From positions 46,216,990 to 46,280,989 of the forward strand of contig JAZBQD010000014.1 in the NCBI GenBank assembly GCA_036583965.1: 64,000 bases of DNA, written 5' to 3'. Position numbers and translations under genes: made by a program. Origin of the DNA: Prunella strophiata. Taxonomy: Eukaryota > Chordata > Aves > Passeriformes > Prunellidae. Under the pieces are notes generated by a model, which was not told the origin of the DNA, searched no databases, and saw only the letters and a list, made by a program, of their open reading frames with translations. Below are positions 31,301 through 45,415 of the stretch, one piece after another. How positions within the stretch are numbered: position 1 is the stretch's first letter; every line of letters begins with the position of its first letter.

Positions 31301-34300
31301 TGTGTTGCAAAATGGCAGGAATAGTTTTAACAGCAGCCAGCATTTCTGATAAACAGTACATTCTCTCCCTCCATTCTGGCCAGCAGGTACTGTCTGTGCC
31401 TGTCCAGGGAAAGGAGCTGTTTCTTTTGATACAGGTGGGAAAATTTAAGAATTTTTAAGTCCCTTCAGACTATCACTTGTGTAATAATAAAGTGGTCTAC
31501 TAAATTTCATGGAACTACTGAAATATTTACTAAAGCAGCAAAGCACTTTATACCTAAATTATCCTGGATGTTATGTGCATGAGTAGAAAGTAAAACAAGC
31601 CTTTAGTGCTGAGAACAGACAATACACTTTCTAATAATTGCTGTATTCATTGCAACTTCTTTGCAACATGAGCATCACAAATGTACTTAATATTCTAGTA
31701 AGATCATTAAATAGAAACATAATTTTTTGAAAATCAATTCTAAATTCCCTTAAAAATCAGTTGGTTTTTGAAAATAGATTTTAGTCTGAAGGCATTTCCC
31801 TGCTATTTGGAATGTATGAATTATTCAATTACCAGAGTCAATATCATGATAGCTTTAGCAAAGACTACTAGCCACTCTTTCTAGATCGAATTTCTTCTTA
31901 GCTGATTTCTTTCTGCCATGAAGGATTAACTCATAAAATCACTTTGATTTAGCAAGAGATGTCAAAACATCCAGCAGGTCTAACTGGTTTTCTTCCAATG
32001 TCATTCAAAATAGTGTGTGGTTTTAGCTCTGGTTCATGTTTCTGTCAGCTGCTATGTATAAATGCTGTGTAATTGGTTCAGACACAGTAACTTTAAGTTA
32101 GGTACTAGTACAAAAACTTTTATATTTGATTATTTGTGCATCTGCAAAACATGATAGTCTTAAAGATGTTCTCAATTTTCGGGATTTAAAATTCCAGCCT
32201 TCCTGTACAGGTCAGGTGTGTATAATTTTAGTACCTCTCAGCAGCAATATAGCTGTTCAGTAGGTCATTTTCAACTTGGGAAATACTGCAGTTTCCTGTT
32301 TCTTGTACTGCAGGTATGATAGCCTGACTCATAAACTAAGATGACCTCAAAGTCTGATTGGACTAGTGTAGGCTAAAAATTACCCAGGGAAAGGCTAAGG
32401 TGCATGTGAATTTTTGAGTCAGGAAAAGAAATAAATTTGTGAGGAATAATCTATTTCTGTGATGCTGTGTATAGATCAGGGTATGCTGTGTTATTTCATT
32501 TTTCTCCTTCTTTCCCCTTCTAAGTCCTGGGAGGGCGTGGGAGAAGATATTTCAGGTATCTTTAGATATGACCTATAAAAGAAGTACATCTCTAGAATGA
32601 ATAAAGTGTTCTTGTCTGTTCCAATGATTGCCCAACTCCTTTTAATCTCTCCTGCCTCTTGAATGCTGTCATGTGGCTTATTTGGGACTCTACTGAAGTT
32701 CAAGTCAATTTTCAGCTAAGCAGATGAGAGAACAACAACAAAGTCTATTCATACAACATCAAACAGAGCTTTATCTTCAGGACAACACATTGCAGGCAGT
32801 GTGATATACTTCAGGAAGAGCGAGGAATGCCAGAGCTCTAGCTTGGCCTGCACACATGGTATTTGGTTTGTGCACAGATCATGTGTTAGGTTTGGTTTAA
32901 GTCTGGCCTCAGTGACAGTAGTATCTAAGATATTATCAATAAAATAAAAAAGGCTACTATTCTCTTCATCATTTTGAAGGAGTCATAAGAATGGTGTTAG
33001 GAAAAATGAAGTCATTATTATTAACGCTCTTCAGAAATTTTGACTGGAAGTACACATAGATTTTATCACCATTACTATGGCTTAAGAATGACCTGATAGC
33101 AGCTGCCCTGAGGTTTGAGTTATACTACAGACTGCAGAAGAAGAAGGCATTTCTGTAATGCTTATTTAAAGCTAGGTAGAGTTGTGATAAAATTAAATAA
33201 CCATTTCAATTTATTGAGGATACACTGATAGACTGTTATATTTAAAAAGATAGAAAATAGAACAGAAAGGTACTGTAGCAGTTAATGGAGACATACATTT
33301 CTTACTGAGGTTCAGATTTTAGTTAACTCTTTAAGTCTTTCAGATTTCTGGCTAATAAAATTATTTATACTCTCTCTCTATGTGCAAAGGTGTTCCTGAA
33401 CATTATTTTCAGCTCTTCCAGGGACTGTACCTCTTAATTTCTTCAGAGTTATGGTTATCTAGTGAATCTCTTGTCTTTACAGAAAATGTGTTGGTTTTCA
33501 AAAGAGGCTGAATTTTGCTAGGGATCCAGTATTGAAGTCCTCACATTTGCCATTTCACATGTTGCTTGAAGCACATTGCATGTGGTACTTTTTGCCAGAA
33601 AAGTTTTCAAACCAGTTCAAATGCTCCTTATAAATGTTGATGACTTCATTACAGGGAGATGATATAAAGAATGCTTGAATAATAAAAATGTCTATTTTGG
33701 TTATTCACTTCTCTGCACTGTTCACCAAGAAGACTTCATTTTGGAAGCCATAATGTCAACATACTACAAAACAGATAAAATTATAACATGGAAGGTTAAT
33801 GCAAGGAGGTTGTAAGAACCAGAGATAGCCCTCCTGCTTGCTGAAACATGACAGGTGGATTTTTGCTGAATGAGTCTTTTAAATCCAGGAGAAATGACTG
33901 TCAGCTACCAGGACATATTCTCAGCAGGAACATAATTTCATATTATAAAGTTAAAGTATTTGCCTCTTTTGGAGCCTAACATGATCAGCAAAATGCAGCC
34001 TGTGGCTTTTCACACAGCCTGACAGGTACTTGAAGTATTGCTGTCCTTGCCTTTTTAGAAGGTAGAATGGTCTCCTGGAGGCTTTTCTACATAAATAGAA
34101 ACAGCATTTTCTTAGGAGACATAGAAATCATTCTTTTTTTAAAGCAGCAAAAAAAGTAATTGTGGCCAATTTTCTGAAATAACTTCTGAGCTTTCAAGCT
34201 CTGTACTCATGAAGGTGAATTTTACTCATCATTACCTAAAAGGTCCCTGAACCAGAACTAGAAGCATAACCAAAAATCTATTTTAAAAATTATATTGAAG

Positions 34301-34316
34301 CCAGTCTTTTTATTAA

Positions 34317-34421
34317 CTTCTTTTTCTTTTTCTTTTTCTTTTTCTTTTCCTTTTCCTTTTTCTTTTTCTTTTTCTTTTTCTTTTTCTTTTTCTTTTTCTT
34401 TCTTTTTCTTTTTCTTTTCAC
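34317..34421. repeat. (TTTTTC)n microsatellite
   Basis: About 105 bases of a hexanucleotide TTTTTC repeat, with a few TTTTCC variants in the first third and one shortened unit near the end. It lies in the intergenic DNA upstream of BMT2. Open frames on either strand are Phe/Ser or Lys/Glu repeats and are not genes. Confidence 0.95.
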
Positions 34422-36099
34422 TCCTGTGTGAACGGGTGGGAAGAAATTTTTGGTTTAAAAATATTGCAGATTGTACATTTCTTTGGTAAAAGGCTACATC
34501 CATTTTTTTTTTACTATTCAGACTGAAGTCTAAAGACTAACTGATATATCAGAAGATCTGTCTGACCTTACATTTTTTGGAGGATTGTCCATGTGAGTAA
34601 TTATTTTTACACAATTAGCTATTTCAAAAGTTGCCTGTGTGGGACAAATAGAATTATGTTGGCCTGTGTAGGCTCATTTATGAAAGAAGCATCTCAAACA
34701 AGATGTGAAAGACATTCATGTTTGGTGAGTACTCCTGAGGGCACTCGTATTTTCACCTTGTTCTCAGTTCCAGCATGAGACTGGATTTGATCCAGCCACA
34801 TGATTTGATCCTATGAATCCTTGTTGACAGTTTTGTTTTCAGGCTATCTACAAATATCATTTATTCTATGGTCTTGATGCATTAATGCATCTTATTGCAT
34901 TCTTAGTTATGATTTATGCCTGAAGTTTCTCCTTAATTTTAGTAAGTAATTTGTGGTGGCCCAGCTGTTACTTCACTGAATAACAGAGGGCAAGCCTCTG
35001 AATGAGAGACAATGTCTGGCTGTGAACAGCAACTTCTGTAGCCACCCCAGTGTAACCTGCAGGAGACAGAGTGGTGAGAGAAACAACACAAATGGCCATT
35101 GTACTTCAAATTCATACCTGACTTGTTAGTTTTGCAATAGCTGTTTCATGCAGATGGTCATGAATGGGGCCTTAACCAATTTTCTTTTGCTGGAAGGAAC
35201 GTTTGCTTCTGGGGATTGAATGGGTCTGCCTACATTAGCAGTTAAGAGCACTGCATAAAGGTTTCTATGATGTGAATTGCCCTTGCCTGTGAATCTCTAA
35301 CGCTTTATGTTCTTTAAAGTACATTACTTAAGGCCTTTGGAGGACAGGAACTAGACTTCTTTCTGAAGGAGCTTAGATGGAAATGACAAAGTAGGGGTTT
35401 TTCTAACACACCCTAAAGGTAATAGGAACATGTAATCTTTGGGCTGTTGGGAAGCAATACAGAGGCTGATCCTGTTATTCTTTTGAATTGTACTCCTACA
35501 ATTTCCTCCTTTGTCCTGAATAAGAGAAGTACCAACACAGGGGTGAGCTTTTAAAGCTCTCTGTTGCTGAGCCTTCATTGCTAGGATTTCCTTTTTGCAA
35601 TCTGATCTACTTGGTGAGAGTTTTGAATCTGTGAGGAGAGAGACTTTACAAAATGCCTGTGTTACTGTTATGAGGTAAGAGACTTCCAAAAGACTTGGCT
35701 AATCTTCACTGAGTCACATATCTAATGGAATTTTATTTTAAACAAATTATCTTCTAAATTCTCTCCATTCTGGAATATATGCTCAGTGACTATACTACTT
35801 GTTGTTCTGATATATTGAGTTACCAGATCATCTGTGAATGTTTCTGAGACTCCTTTTCCTGAAGAACCTGGCACCTAAATGAAGGTGACAAGCAAATGAC
35901 TATAGTCTGAGGTCTTATTCTGCTGCTGGAGATTGCTGAATTCACATGTGCTTGCTGGGTCTTGGAGATGACTGACATTAGCAGGTACCACTTCTGACAG
36001 CAGGTGCTTATCAGGTCTAAATTGGAATCTCTTAAACTCAGTGGCAACACTTGGGTCAAAATGCTTAGTAAGTGACTTGTGATCACTGCATATACTAAA

Positions 36100-36300
36100 A
36101 TATATACTAACAGACTAATTATATTATTCATTATTAATCATAATTTATAATTCATAATATATTAATTCTTTAATTAGTTATATATTATTAATTATACAAT
36201 ATATTAATATATACTCTATACTAATTATACTAATAATATAATATATACATGTAATATATATATGTAATATATATATGCATATACTCTGCATATACTCTTT
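36100..36300. repeat. AT-rich low-complexity tract with TATA/ATTA repeats
   Basis: About 200 bases almost free of G and C, built of imperfect TATTAATTATA and ATATATATGTA units. It is a typical AT-rich simple repeat and is likely variable between individuals. Confidence 0.85.
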
Positions 36301-39300
36301 TTACAACGGTTTTATAAAGAGTTGACTCCAGACTGATGTAATCAGTCTTTTTTCTGACACAAAACTGGTAATGGCCATTAGATCACATGCTGGCATCTGG
36401 TGTGTGAGTGTGTAAATCTTGATTGATAAATAGGCAAAATAGCTTCACAGTTTTGGAAGAGACTGCAATTCTGACTGTAGGAATAGTGTTCAGAGGAACT
36501 ATGTTCTCACTTAAGTCCTTCACTGTTTCTTGTGTGATTTTATAATTTCACATAGGTAGAAGTAAGTGTAACTTTATTTATAAACATACTTATAGAGTTG
36601 TGTCCTTAAATAAGAAGACCAGAAGAGATTGCAATCAGAAGAGATTTGTAAACAGAATAAAACAAACAAAAAAATACCAAGCAATTTTTTTTCAATCTTA
36701 TATACAAATTATTGGCACGTTACACTGTTTTTACCTTTCCTGTAATTGTGTTTAATGTGGTCATGAGTGCCACAAGAGCAACTTACCATAAATCAGGTTT
36801 TTGGTCTTGATACTCTATAATTTCTGACTCCCAGTTTGGTATTTTAATTGCAAATAGTACTTATTTTTGAAGAGTACATAGTTTGAAATGGTAACTTTAG
36901 CCAAGTATTATTTTAAAAACCCAACATTTACAATGGGCCTTGTACATGATTGGAAGTGACCTAATGAACCACAGAAGAAAAGCAAAAATTAAAACTTATA
37001 TTAAATATCTGTCTTTCTGGATTTCACCAGACTGACTTTAAATTTATAGACTAAGTGAAAATAATACTTATGAGACTGTAGTTTCACAAAGATTTTTTTT
37101 TTTTTTATTTATACTGGTGAAGCTGAATTATAGTACTTGCAGATCTCCTGTAAGTAAAAACTGTAGATTTCTTACCAGCATATGGACAGTGACCAAATAA
37201 ATACAGTGGAGACAGAAAACAGAGGAATAGAACATTTTTCTAAAGCTCATAATGTGTTTAAAATAACAAGAGACATTGTAAGAGTGGTCTGCAATCAGAA
37301 AAAAAGAGTTGCAAACTGTTTTGTAATATGCTGTAAAAATTTGAGAAATAGAAACCAAGAAGAGGAAAGATCCCATGCCATGAATACTATTAAATCAAAT
37401 TCACTCAGATGTGGTCAATTAGACAACATAGCAAGGGCAGACAGATCAATCTTCATCTTAAATTGAAAACCTATGTGTTTATTTACCAACATCTACATCT
37501 TTAAGATAGGCATAAACTCCTTTTGTGTCAGTTAAAATTCCAAGTCTTGTTGGTGTTGCCTCTTTTTTTCCTTAAACAATTACTTTTGTATTCACTTATT
37601 TTGCCCTTACCTGACCTTGAACAGAGACTGGCTGCCAGAAAGAAGGCAACTGCTGATATCATGCAGCTTTCCTTAGAACTTCCTGTAGGAAGTTCACAGA
37701 ACTCATTCTCTTTCGTGCCAAAGTCACAGATTCAGATCTAGCCTAACTGGAATTAAAAAGAATTGATTTCTTATTAGTGGTTTCCAGTAGCTTCGTGTCT
37801 GTCAGGGACAGTTTCAAGTGGACAAATGCCTGCATGGCAGCTGGGTCACTAATGCTGTCTGCAGGACTGTTCTAGGAGTGGTGAAGAGAGACACTGTGTT
37901 CAGCAGGACTCATTCACCACAGTCACAGGAGAGCCTGGGATGTGTGTGTTCTTCTCAGCATCCATAGGTCATCCTACTTACATGCAACTCTGAAGTTTGC
38001 TGCTCTTAAAACTGAACTGAAGTAGATTTGAAGTAGGGGGTTAGAAAGCCTAAGTGAGGAAGGGGCTTCTTAGGAAGGACCTGTTTCAGCACAGAATAAA
38101 AGCACCTCTGTTTACAAAATATTTTATTCTTGAATATGAAGGAGGAAATCCTCAGGAAAGAGGAAAGTGCACTGCCACTTCCTGAGCCATTTCCAGAATG
38201 TGGGAAAGAAGGATCCATTTCAGGGTATGAACCTAAAAGCTTCCACCAGCCCTGCATTGAATATTAGCAGTCACTTTGGTCCTTGTGTTGGTGAATTCAT
38301 CAGCCATACTTCCAGTTGTAAAGCCTGCACAATGTAGGGATGGTTGTGTTTAGCCTTGAGCTGTGCAAAGCAGGCAAAAGGTGCTCTTGTTCTGCCTGGT
38401 GTGCAAGCAGTAACACACTGTGTGCAGTAAAGACTAGAAAACCCAGGTTTGTCATTCTTAAGCTTGAGAAATTTTGGAAATGCTTCTTAAATTATACTTC
38501 TTGTGAAACAACTTGTTTGAAAACAAAGAAGGGATATTATTGGTTTTTATGAAGATATTGTCTACAGTAAATTCACCCTCCCACCACCTCCTCCCTAGAA
38601 TCTAAGTATTGTGCTGTTCATTTACCTCAGGGAAGAAAATCAGCTGGAGCCACAGCTGCACTGGAGCAGATGTCACAGCTCTACTGCTCATTGCTTTTAC
38701 ATATATATGAAAAAAATCCTATTTACACAGAGAAGCAAGACACTGGTATGGTGGTGCCTGAGTTATGGAGACTAAAAACCAGCAGCCATGGATGAAGGTC
38801 TAATGAAATACTTTAATTAAATAATTTAAACTGTGTGTCTAGTAAATGTAATAACAAGTTTAGCTGATACACAAGTGCATCAGTTCTTGAAAATGCTAGT
38901 GGAAATTTAAACCCAAATCTTTACAGCAAGACCTTGTCTTCCTATTACTCTGGAAGAGTGTGAATGTGAGCAGCTTTCTCCAGGTATGTAAGCACTGTGA
39001 AAATGCACGACACCTTCAGGGAAATGTGCTATCAGTGCCTCAGTGTTTGTGTGCATTATATAGTAGCTAGGACAAGAATGAGTTAATTGCAAAATCATAT
39101 TCAAATCCTATGTCCTGCTTCCCACAAGTAACCGCTGCCTTTGTTCAATCTTTAGGTTTGGTTTGTAAGTTAGAAGTCACAAGGAAAGTTGTGAATTTTG
39201 GTGGGGAACTTAGCTGCTAGAGAAGTACAAGAACACACATCATATATTTTTCTGGCTTGAAGTAGGTAGTTGTAAAAGGATCCAAAGGCACTCTGAGTTC

Positions 39301-41426
39301 TGGGAAGAAAAGTCTGGGGAGAGACTCAGCATGCTGCAATTCAGAGCAGCTGTGGGAGATGAGAATGCTGGAATTTTCTCAACCTGCTTTCTTGTCACTT
39401 GGTTTTTAGCTGCTTTGCAAAGTCTAAGTTTTGGTGATTGCTGTCCTCAGCTGTCCTTGGCATTATGTCTTATTTAAGAAACTTCAAGGAAGAAGCCAAG
39501 CTCCCTCTTTCTGTCTGCAGTTACATGGCTCAGGTCAGGGCTCAAAGGCAAATTCACTCAATGCTGACAGGAGCAGTATGCAAAGAGTTCATTACTTGCT
39601 GTGAGTCACCCACTCAAGCTGCCAGAGAGAAAAAGATCTTTTGTATTTTCTGCCTTCTCCTGCCTCTTGTTGCTGTTGTGAGATAGGAAAAACAAAGCAT
39701 CCTTTGACTCTGTTTTTATTTTTAGATGAATTTGCTCCTCTTGCCTTATTCAGTATTTGACATCTATAAAGCACTGGTATACAATTGACTTTCCTACCAC
39801 TTTCACAGACAGACCAGATTCCCAGGAGTGTTTGGAAAGAACCATGGATGCCATCTACCCTATCTCCTGCTTGAAGCAGAACTTATCCTGGCACTAAGTC
39901 AGCCACAGATTTGTCTAGCCAAGTCTGGAAAACTTCCAGGGATGAGGATCCCTTTGCCTTTATCAGCATGTGCAGTATGACATGAGTAGAAACAAGCTGA
40001 CCAGTAGCGTTTCCTTTTTCATAAGTTTGCTGCTTGGTAGGAATGCAATCAGCTAGCAGAGAGACTGCCTTTCCAATCAGGAAGCTAAATTTGCAGCAGT
40101 AAAGCTTGTTGATATAAAGTAAACCATGTTGTAAAGTGGGCTTTATTCTCTTGGTTTTCATGAAGCATCAGCTTTTAGAATCATGTCAACTAAGCATGTC
40201 ATCTTACTCTGCTTTATATGTAAGTTTGTGATGTTATTGATTGCAGAAATACAATATAAAATATAAGTTCAGCATACTCCAAATTTAATAGTGGTGCCCT
40301 TGCCAAGCAGAAGAAAATGGTCCACTTGCTACCAAGCAGGAATTTTCCAGCTGTGTGGGGCTTGGAGGGAAACCAGAGATGGTAACAAAATCCTTCAGAT
40401 AGGAGTTGTTAATGAAAAGGTGATGGAGCAAAGGATAATAACACAGTAGTTCTTATTTCTACTCTCAGGTGTTAAGAATGGCAGGATTGTGGCAGGTGCT
40501 TGAAGGAATCTATCCCTGACAGGATTGGAGCCTCTGGCTCAGGTTTTTTTATGTTCTCTATTTCCTCTTAACCCACAGCAAGGGTTTTCTGAGAAGTAAT
40601 TGTAATAGGATTACTATGTGGTGGGAGTAAATGTGCTTATTTTCAGTGTGACTAGAGAAGATGGAGTTGGGAGAGTAGAGTAATATTCTGTTGGATTGTC
40701 TGAATTCTCAAAATTCTGGGTAAGTGTTGATTGAGTTGGTTATTTTTACTAAATGCCAGTTCCTTAATCATAAGTTGCAGAAATGCAGAGGAAGACCTGA
40801 GGGTGATGGAGAGCAAATGAGACAGGAATTCACAATGTGATGAAGGTGCAATAAATTAGTATTGTACCAGATATATAAATAGAGAATGACTTTTAAGGAC
40901 AGAAAAATAATTCTGCTTCATGCAACTTTGCTTACACTTAAGAGTACTGTGTCCAGGCTTAAAAATAATTTTGAAATTTGATGGAATCCTGGACAGCTGA
41001 CAGTAATCCTAAGGAATCATTCCTATGGAATTAAAAAGGAGTTTAAGTCTAAAAAGAAAAAGCTGAGGTTTCACTCTGGTTCCTTATCCTGGAATAACCT
41101 ATGATATTTCAGTCATATGAGACTGTTGCTGATGTAAAACAAAGAGAATGTCCTGAAATTAAAACAACTGTCCCACTATTTAATTCTAAATGAGCTTTGG
41201 TGATTTTGTCCTCTTTCAACAGTGGTTTTATGTACCATTTTAGGCCTGTGAAGTGTTTCCTGCATCACAGAAAATTGTCACAGATGCATCAAAACCAGGA
41301 TGGTAGTAGGCACTAAACTCCCCCATATCAGCTTGTCTGCCAGCAGATCTTAAAAATACAAGTTATTCTTTTCCATAATTTTACAAAATGTGAGTTACTA
41401 CTACTGAGCAAACATAAATGAAGAAG

Positions 41427-41464
41427 GCATATTTCTTTCCATCTATATGCATATTTCTTTCCAT
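41427..41464. repeat. 16-base direct repeat with 22-base period
   Basis: GCATATTTCTTTCCAT is present at 41427-41442 and exactly repeated at 41449-41464. It is a short local duplication in intergenic DNA. Confidence 0.9.
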
Positions 41465-43254
41465 TTCCATATAGCCATGTATAGAGATAGCAGTATATCA
41501 GTCATGAAATATGCTTTACCTAAAAACACAGGTCTAGAACTAAGTATTAGTAGATGGATAGAATACTAAAGACCAATGTATTTGCTAGCTTGAGGTATTA
41601 GCAATTTGCTTAGGGTACTAAGATGTTAACATCATGGATTAAAACCAGGCAAACAGTTGATGATGTAATTAGGAGCTGCCAGACTGAATGCATCTACTAA
41701 CTCCAAACAGCTTCAAAGTTTTCACAGGCTTTCATGAGTTTTCACTGTTTACAGTGGTTTTAGTATGTAATGCATAAAAATACTGTATCTGTCTATAACA
41801 TGAGACCAAAAAAAACCCCCAAAAACCCTAAACTAAATATTTGTTCAATTGCTTTACAAATAATTTGGGAAAAGCAGATCCCTTACCTAGTCTGATTTTA
41901 CATCTCTACTGTATCTTCTGGAAATAAAATCATAATGGATGCCAAATACCGACATGATGCCAGACACATTTGGATGCTGCTTTAGTGTACAAGTACAGGT
42001 TATGTGGCTAATGCCAAGAAAAATATACAGTCTTGTATATTTATGCAATGCTGTAATATGCATATAATTGTATGCTCTTGTAACAGGGTTTTGGTCCAAA
42101 TTCTAAGAGAAGGAACCGAAAAAAAATTGATAACTGGAAGTAAAAATCTTTGCTTCTAGGCCTAAGTAGTTAGTAAATAATAATCTCGTATTAAATATCC
42201 AATGGGAGAATTAAAAACTCTGGTTTTGTGAGAAGTCTACATTGTGGGAGGCAGTGCTGAAGGCAATTGGGCAATATCACCCCGAAAGAGTTGCAGCTGT
42301 TCTAATTACTAAGATTTGGAATAGGTGTGCCCTTAATAGGACACAGATACATCTAATGACACTGAGGAATATAAAAGGAGGGGCCAGCAAGAGAGGACAG
42401 AACAAAAATCAGTTAGTAGTGTTGTGGTGAAGAAGATGGATAGAGACAGCTCTATAAGGACCTGAACTTGTAAAAAGGTATGGGACTTCCTACAGCAAGA
42501 TAACATTTCAGAGCTTGCTGATATAACTATTAACCTTATCTGTGTTGATAATGACACTATATAAGAAAAGAACAACAGTTGAAAAGCTGAACAAAGTTTC
42601 AATTACTAACTTCTTTTGAGGAGAATATTTTTCCCAAGAAAACAAATATTTTGATTTATTTTCAATTATGATTGAACATAACCAATCATAAGCTTCCTTT
42701 TGTCTTATTTATAAAGAGAAGTAACATTTATGTCAGATGCATTCAAACTCTTACTGCCATCCTTTTCTCAGCACTTCCTCTATTACACACAAGCTGCAAC
42801 AAAGGCAGGGATTATATCATGAATTATCTATTACTGGTGATACAAGTGGGAACTTGCAAAAAGTAGGAATCTTGTTGCTGTTTGGTATTTTGTGTCCTTG
42901 ATGTGCCCATGCATCCCTGCTGATGGCTGAATCCCAGACAGGGGGTTATTCTCCTGACTTCTTCACTGCTGTCAAAAATACATCTCACCAAGTACAGAAA
43001 TGTCCATGAGCATGTGACCTATCTTACCTTCACAGTTTTACTTCTCTCCACTAAATAAATACATTAGGTTCAAGGTCACCTTCCTCTTCTATGAGGCCCT
43101 TAAAGACATTTTATGATATGGATGTGGGTTAGGACAGCAGCTGTCAACTTGGGTACAAAGAATCTGACTATCACAACAGAAGAGTCAGGGGATGAGGCAG
43201 CACTTTCCTGGACACTGATGCAGGATCACTTCTGATCTCATTACTCTCTGTGCT

Positions 43255-43280
43255 AAACAGATGAGGAACTTGAGGCCTGC
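43255..43280 (+). repeat. Possible MIR/CORE-type SINE remnant
   Basis: ACAGATGAGGAACTTGAGGC (43257-43276) matches the conserved 20-base segment of reverse-oriented MIR-type elements at 18 of 20 positions. The flanks do not extend the match convincingly. It could be an old amniote repeat or a chance match. Confidence 0.3.
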
Positions 43281-43380
43281 CTTCATGTACAAAAGCTCAT
43301 GGACCTGATTATGAATGAACACATATGCAAGTTTTATTGCAAAAAATAGGATGGATTCTGTATGTGACAGATGCTGTGGT

Positions 43381-43492
43381 TTGTGGGTTTTGGCATTTTT
43401 TGGGGGGTGTTAGAGGGTTTTTTTTGTTTTGTTTTGTTTTTTTTTTGGTTGGATTTTCTTTTTGTTTTTGTTTTCTTTTTTTTTTTTTTCTT
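43381..43492. repeat. G/T-rich and poly-T low-complexity tract
   Basis: About 110 bases of T runs broken by G (GGGGGGTG, TTTTGTTTTGTTTTG, TTTTTGTTTTC). It is the strand mirror of the A/C-rich tracts found left of the CpG island. Confidence 0.85.
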
Positions 43493-44390
43493 GTGTCATG
43501 ATTTGAAAGCATGGGACAAAAAATGACACAAAAACTGGAATGTTGCTGCATAGCCAGGCCTAATGTTAGCTGCAGTTGTCTGAGTTGTCTTTTTTCAAAG
43601 GCATGGTCCAAGGCAGAAGCAAAGTTTCTATGCAGACATAAATGTATAAATAGCTGCTAGGTATGTGGATGCATCTTTCTCCCCCTTCACTGTGCATTTT
43701 CATGGGGGCCTTGTGACCTAGGAGGCCAGTTCAGAAGAGGACTGCAAGGTGTTCTTTGATTTTATGCCTTTCCTTATGGATATTTTTTTCCGAACAATGG
43801 CTTCATAGTAACTCCTTGTCCTTTGGTATAAATGGTTTGCCAATATTTGGAAGCTCTTCTGGCTTCTTTCAATAATTAGCAGATTTTGATAACTCTTGGT
43901 AATTATTTTTTGTAACTCTGTTAGCTTAATTCCCCTAACACAGTATACAAATAGACTTCCACAAGTAACTTTTAAACTTATGGTGGCCAAGTATGACTTT
44001 CCAACTGGTTCTGTACAACACTAAACCTTGCATTTGCTCCCAGTGAAGAAATTTGTGCTGTCTGCTGGGTTGCTTTTAGTGTTTTTGTTTTCCTCAGCCT
44101 CTAATAATGCAGATCTAAAAACATCTATGCCTCTACCCATTGCCTGGCAATCAACTGAGAAATCAGAGAAGCTTTTTGACTGAACTGGCTTAACTGCTTA
44201 CAATATTGAATTTAACCCTAGGCAGGAGTTTCTGTTTCAGGTGTCATCATACATGGGAATATTTAATTACTCCTTCCTTCATCTGAATGAAAGGTACCTA
44301 CCAGACTTGTGTGAGTAATGGATATTGTTGTGGGGCAAGCATAAAAAACAGATTTAAAATTGTTTGGATTTACTCCACATTAAATGTATC

Positions 44391-44450
44391 ATTCTGACTA
44401 GGATTTTGGAATTCTGACTGTGATTTTGGAATTCTGACTGTAATTTTGGA
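44391..44450. repeat. Three-copy 20-base tandem repeat
   Basis: Three head-to-tail units of ATTCTGACT(A/G)(G/T)(G/A)ATTTTGGA, each 20 bases, differing at up to three positions. It is a small, fairly young tandem array in intergenic DNA. Confidence 0.95.
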
Positions 44451-45354
44451 ATGAAAATTGTTTCAATTAAAAAAAATAAAATATTCGCTTAATTCAAACC
44501 AGTTGCAATTCTTTCAAGATTTGCCTTTCTGCTTGTAATTTCTGATCTCTAAAAATGTCTTCTATCTCTACTGTTCAGTATATCCATTTACTTTAAAGGT
44601 ATTGGTAAATTAGTGGCAGTCCTTCTTATGAATGCTAAAATTAGACTTTTGGAATCATAGTTTGAAAGTGTCTTTTTCTACCTGGCATTGATTTTCAAAT
44701 CCATTTTTTTGAGGGGGATTTATTTTCAGATTCCTTCTTTCAATGGTTGCTCTCCCTAAATACAGAAAAAGCAGTCAATTTCTCTTTACCCAGCACATCA
44801 TCTAAATGTGAATGTCTTCATGTTTTCTTTTACTTGAATTTGTCTGCTTATGTTAATGGCTCATCTTCTCTTAACACATGCTTGGATTTCCTGACTCTGT
44901 TCAATATCAAATGATTGTAGTAATTTCACAACCATTGTTAATTTCTTCCCCAATCCTTCGACCTATTACTCTTTCACATACGTATGTGGTAAAGCTCTTC
45001 ATAATCCTCTTTCCCATTTGCCCAGCATTACTAACATGGATTCCTTTTTTTTTATGTTCTTGCTCTTCCTGTAGCTCTTGAAATTTGCCTCTTGGAATAT
45101 AGCTGTTTACATTCTGAAAATAGATCTTTTCATGTTGTGCCAATAAAACAGTGATCATTTGGATTAGTTCTTCAGAAAGGTGGATTCTCCCTTGCTTGAA
45201 ACCTTTGATTCCAGGATCATAAAAGTGTAGCCTGTGTAACCTTGAAGGTTTATGCTAGCTTTGACTCATGATCAGAAAAAAATATGCAGTTGGAGAAACC
45301 ACATCTGCTGCTAACTTTCACAGATGTTTCAGGGAAAGATGTGAGGTTTAGATG

Positions 45355-45415
45355 TTTTGGTGGACTAGACTAGATGGTCACTCATACACCTAAGGCCTAT
45401 GATGATGCAATTATG
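45355..45415 (+). mobile_element. Possible ancient CR1 3' end fragment
   Basis: The stretch GGACTAGACTAGATGGTCAC followed by CCTAAGGCCTATGATGATGC resembles the CR1 3' terminus (GGACTAGATGATC ... CCTATGATTCTGTGA). Only about 60 bases match, with several differences and no clear upstream CR1 body. This is a weak call. Confidence 0.4.

Larger units (their letters stand above)
28382..43380. other. Intergenic DNA, no gene recognised
   Basis: About 15 kb of AT-rich DNA upstream of BMT2. I found only simple repeats (34317-34421, 36100-36300, a T run near 37096), a 16-base palindrome GATGCATTAATGCATC (34876-34891), a triple TAATTA cluster (30869-30899) and a possible MIR remnant. Open frames are all under 115 codons, match nothing I recognise and overlap frames on the other strand, as chance frames do. 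Confidence 0.75.

Noticed and set aside
34861..34900. 16-base perfect palindrome GATGCATTAATGCATC as a regulatory site
   Set aside because: A single palindrome in AT-rich DNA with no neighbouring gene is not enough for a functional call.
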